5,147 bases of DNA from contig JAHHRT010000098.1 in assembly GCA_020025615.1 (NCBI GenBank), positions 1 through 5,147 on the forward strand, given 5' to 3'. The notes beneath the pieces are model-generated. The model saw only the letters and a list, made by a program, of their open reading frames with translations, did no database searches and was not told where the DNA came from. Shown piece after piece: positions 5,129 through 5,147 of the stretch (position 1 is its first letter; each line of letters starts with the position of its first letter). The position numbers and the translations under genes are program-made. Origin of the DNA: Oscillospiraceae bacterium (GTDB lineage: Bacteria > Bacillota > Clostridia > Oscillospirales > Oscillospiraceae).

Positions 5129-5147
5129 GCCGGGCAAAATGCCCGGC
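5129..5147 (+). terminator. Probable operon terminator hairpin, cut by the window edge
   Basis: gccgggc (5129-5135) pairs perfectly with gcccggc (5141-5147) around aaaat, 10 nt after the ATPase stop. A T-tract would be expected next but lies outside the window. If it is a terminator, the exporter operon has only two genes. Confidence 0.65.

Overview
The window looks like chromosomal DNA of a moderate-GC Firmicute, most likely a gut Clostridia lineage of the Oscillospiraceae/Ruminococcaceae type. Four things point that way: strong AGGAGG-type ribosome binding sites, TTGCTT/TAAAAT-type promoters, a cysteine-rich protein resembling conserved hypotheticals I recall from Clostridia, and an RgpF-type glycosyltransferase next to a short TagGH/Wzm-Wzt-type exporter. 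The taxon is inferred from style and family recall; there is no marker gene here.

Layout. Bases 1-181 hold a terminator-like hairpin (23-51) and the leader of the first gene. At 182-1006 (+) is a 274-residue cysteine-rich protein of unknown function with its own strong ribosome binding site. At 1007-1251, between convergent genes, lies a dense run of inverted repeats, including a perfect 15-bp hairpin with T-tracts in both directions, i.e. a bidirectional terminator. At 1252-3186 (-) is a 644-residue rhamnan synthesis protein F (RgpF)-family glycosyltransferase; ATG at 3186 is preferred over the longer TTG frame. Bases 3187-3569 are a divergent control region with one well-formed sigma-A-type promoter pointing each way. 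The rightward one has a 32-bp interrupted dyad just downstream of its -10 and a leader of about 130 nt. At 3570-4361 (+) is an ABC-2 family polysaccharide export permease. It is followed after 13 bp by its ATPase (4375-5118), whose ribosome binding site overlaps the permease stop. A GC-rich hairpin (5129-5147) closes the window directly after the ATPase stop and is probably the operon terminator.

How the parts work together. The permease and ATPase would form the inner-membrane exporter that moves a lipid-linked glycan across the cytoplasmic membrane. The RgpF-family enzyme, transcribed divergently from the same control region, would help build that glycan (rhamnose-rich, by analogy with streptococcal rhamnose polysaccharides) on the cytoplasmic face. 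The ATPase lacks the C-terminal carbohydrate-binding domain of long Wzt proteins, so nothing here suggests recognition of a modified chain end. The cysteine-rich gene is a separate transcription unit bounded by terminators, with no visible functional link to the glycan genes.

I found no RNA gene, CRISPR array, transposase, or clearly new system. The most interesting signals are the promoter-proximal dyad, the cysteine-rich protein, and the palindrome cluster with a motif that recurs on both sides of the cysteine-rich gene.
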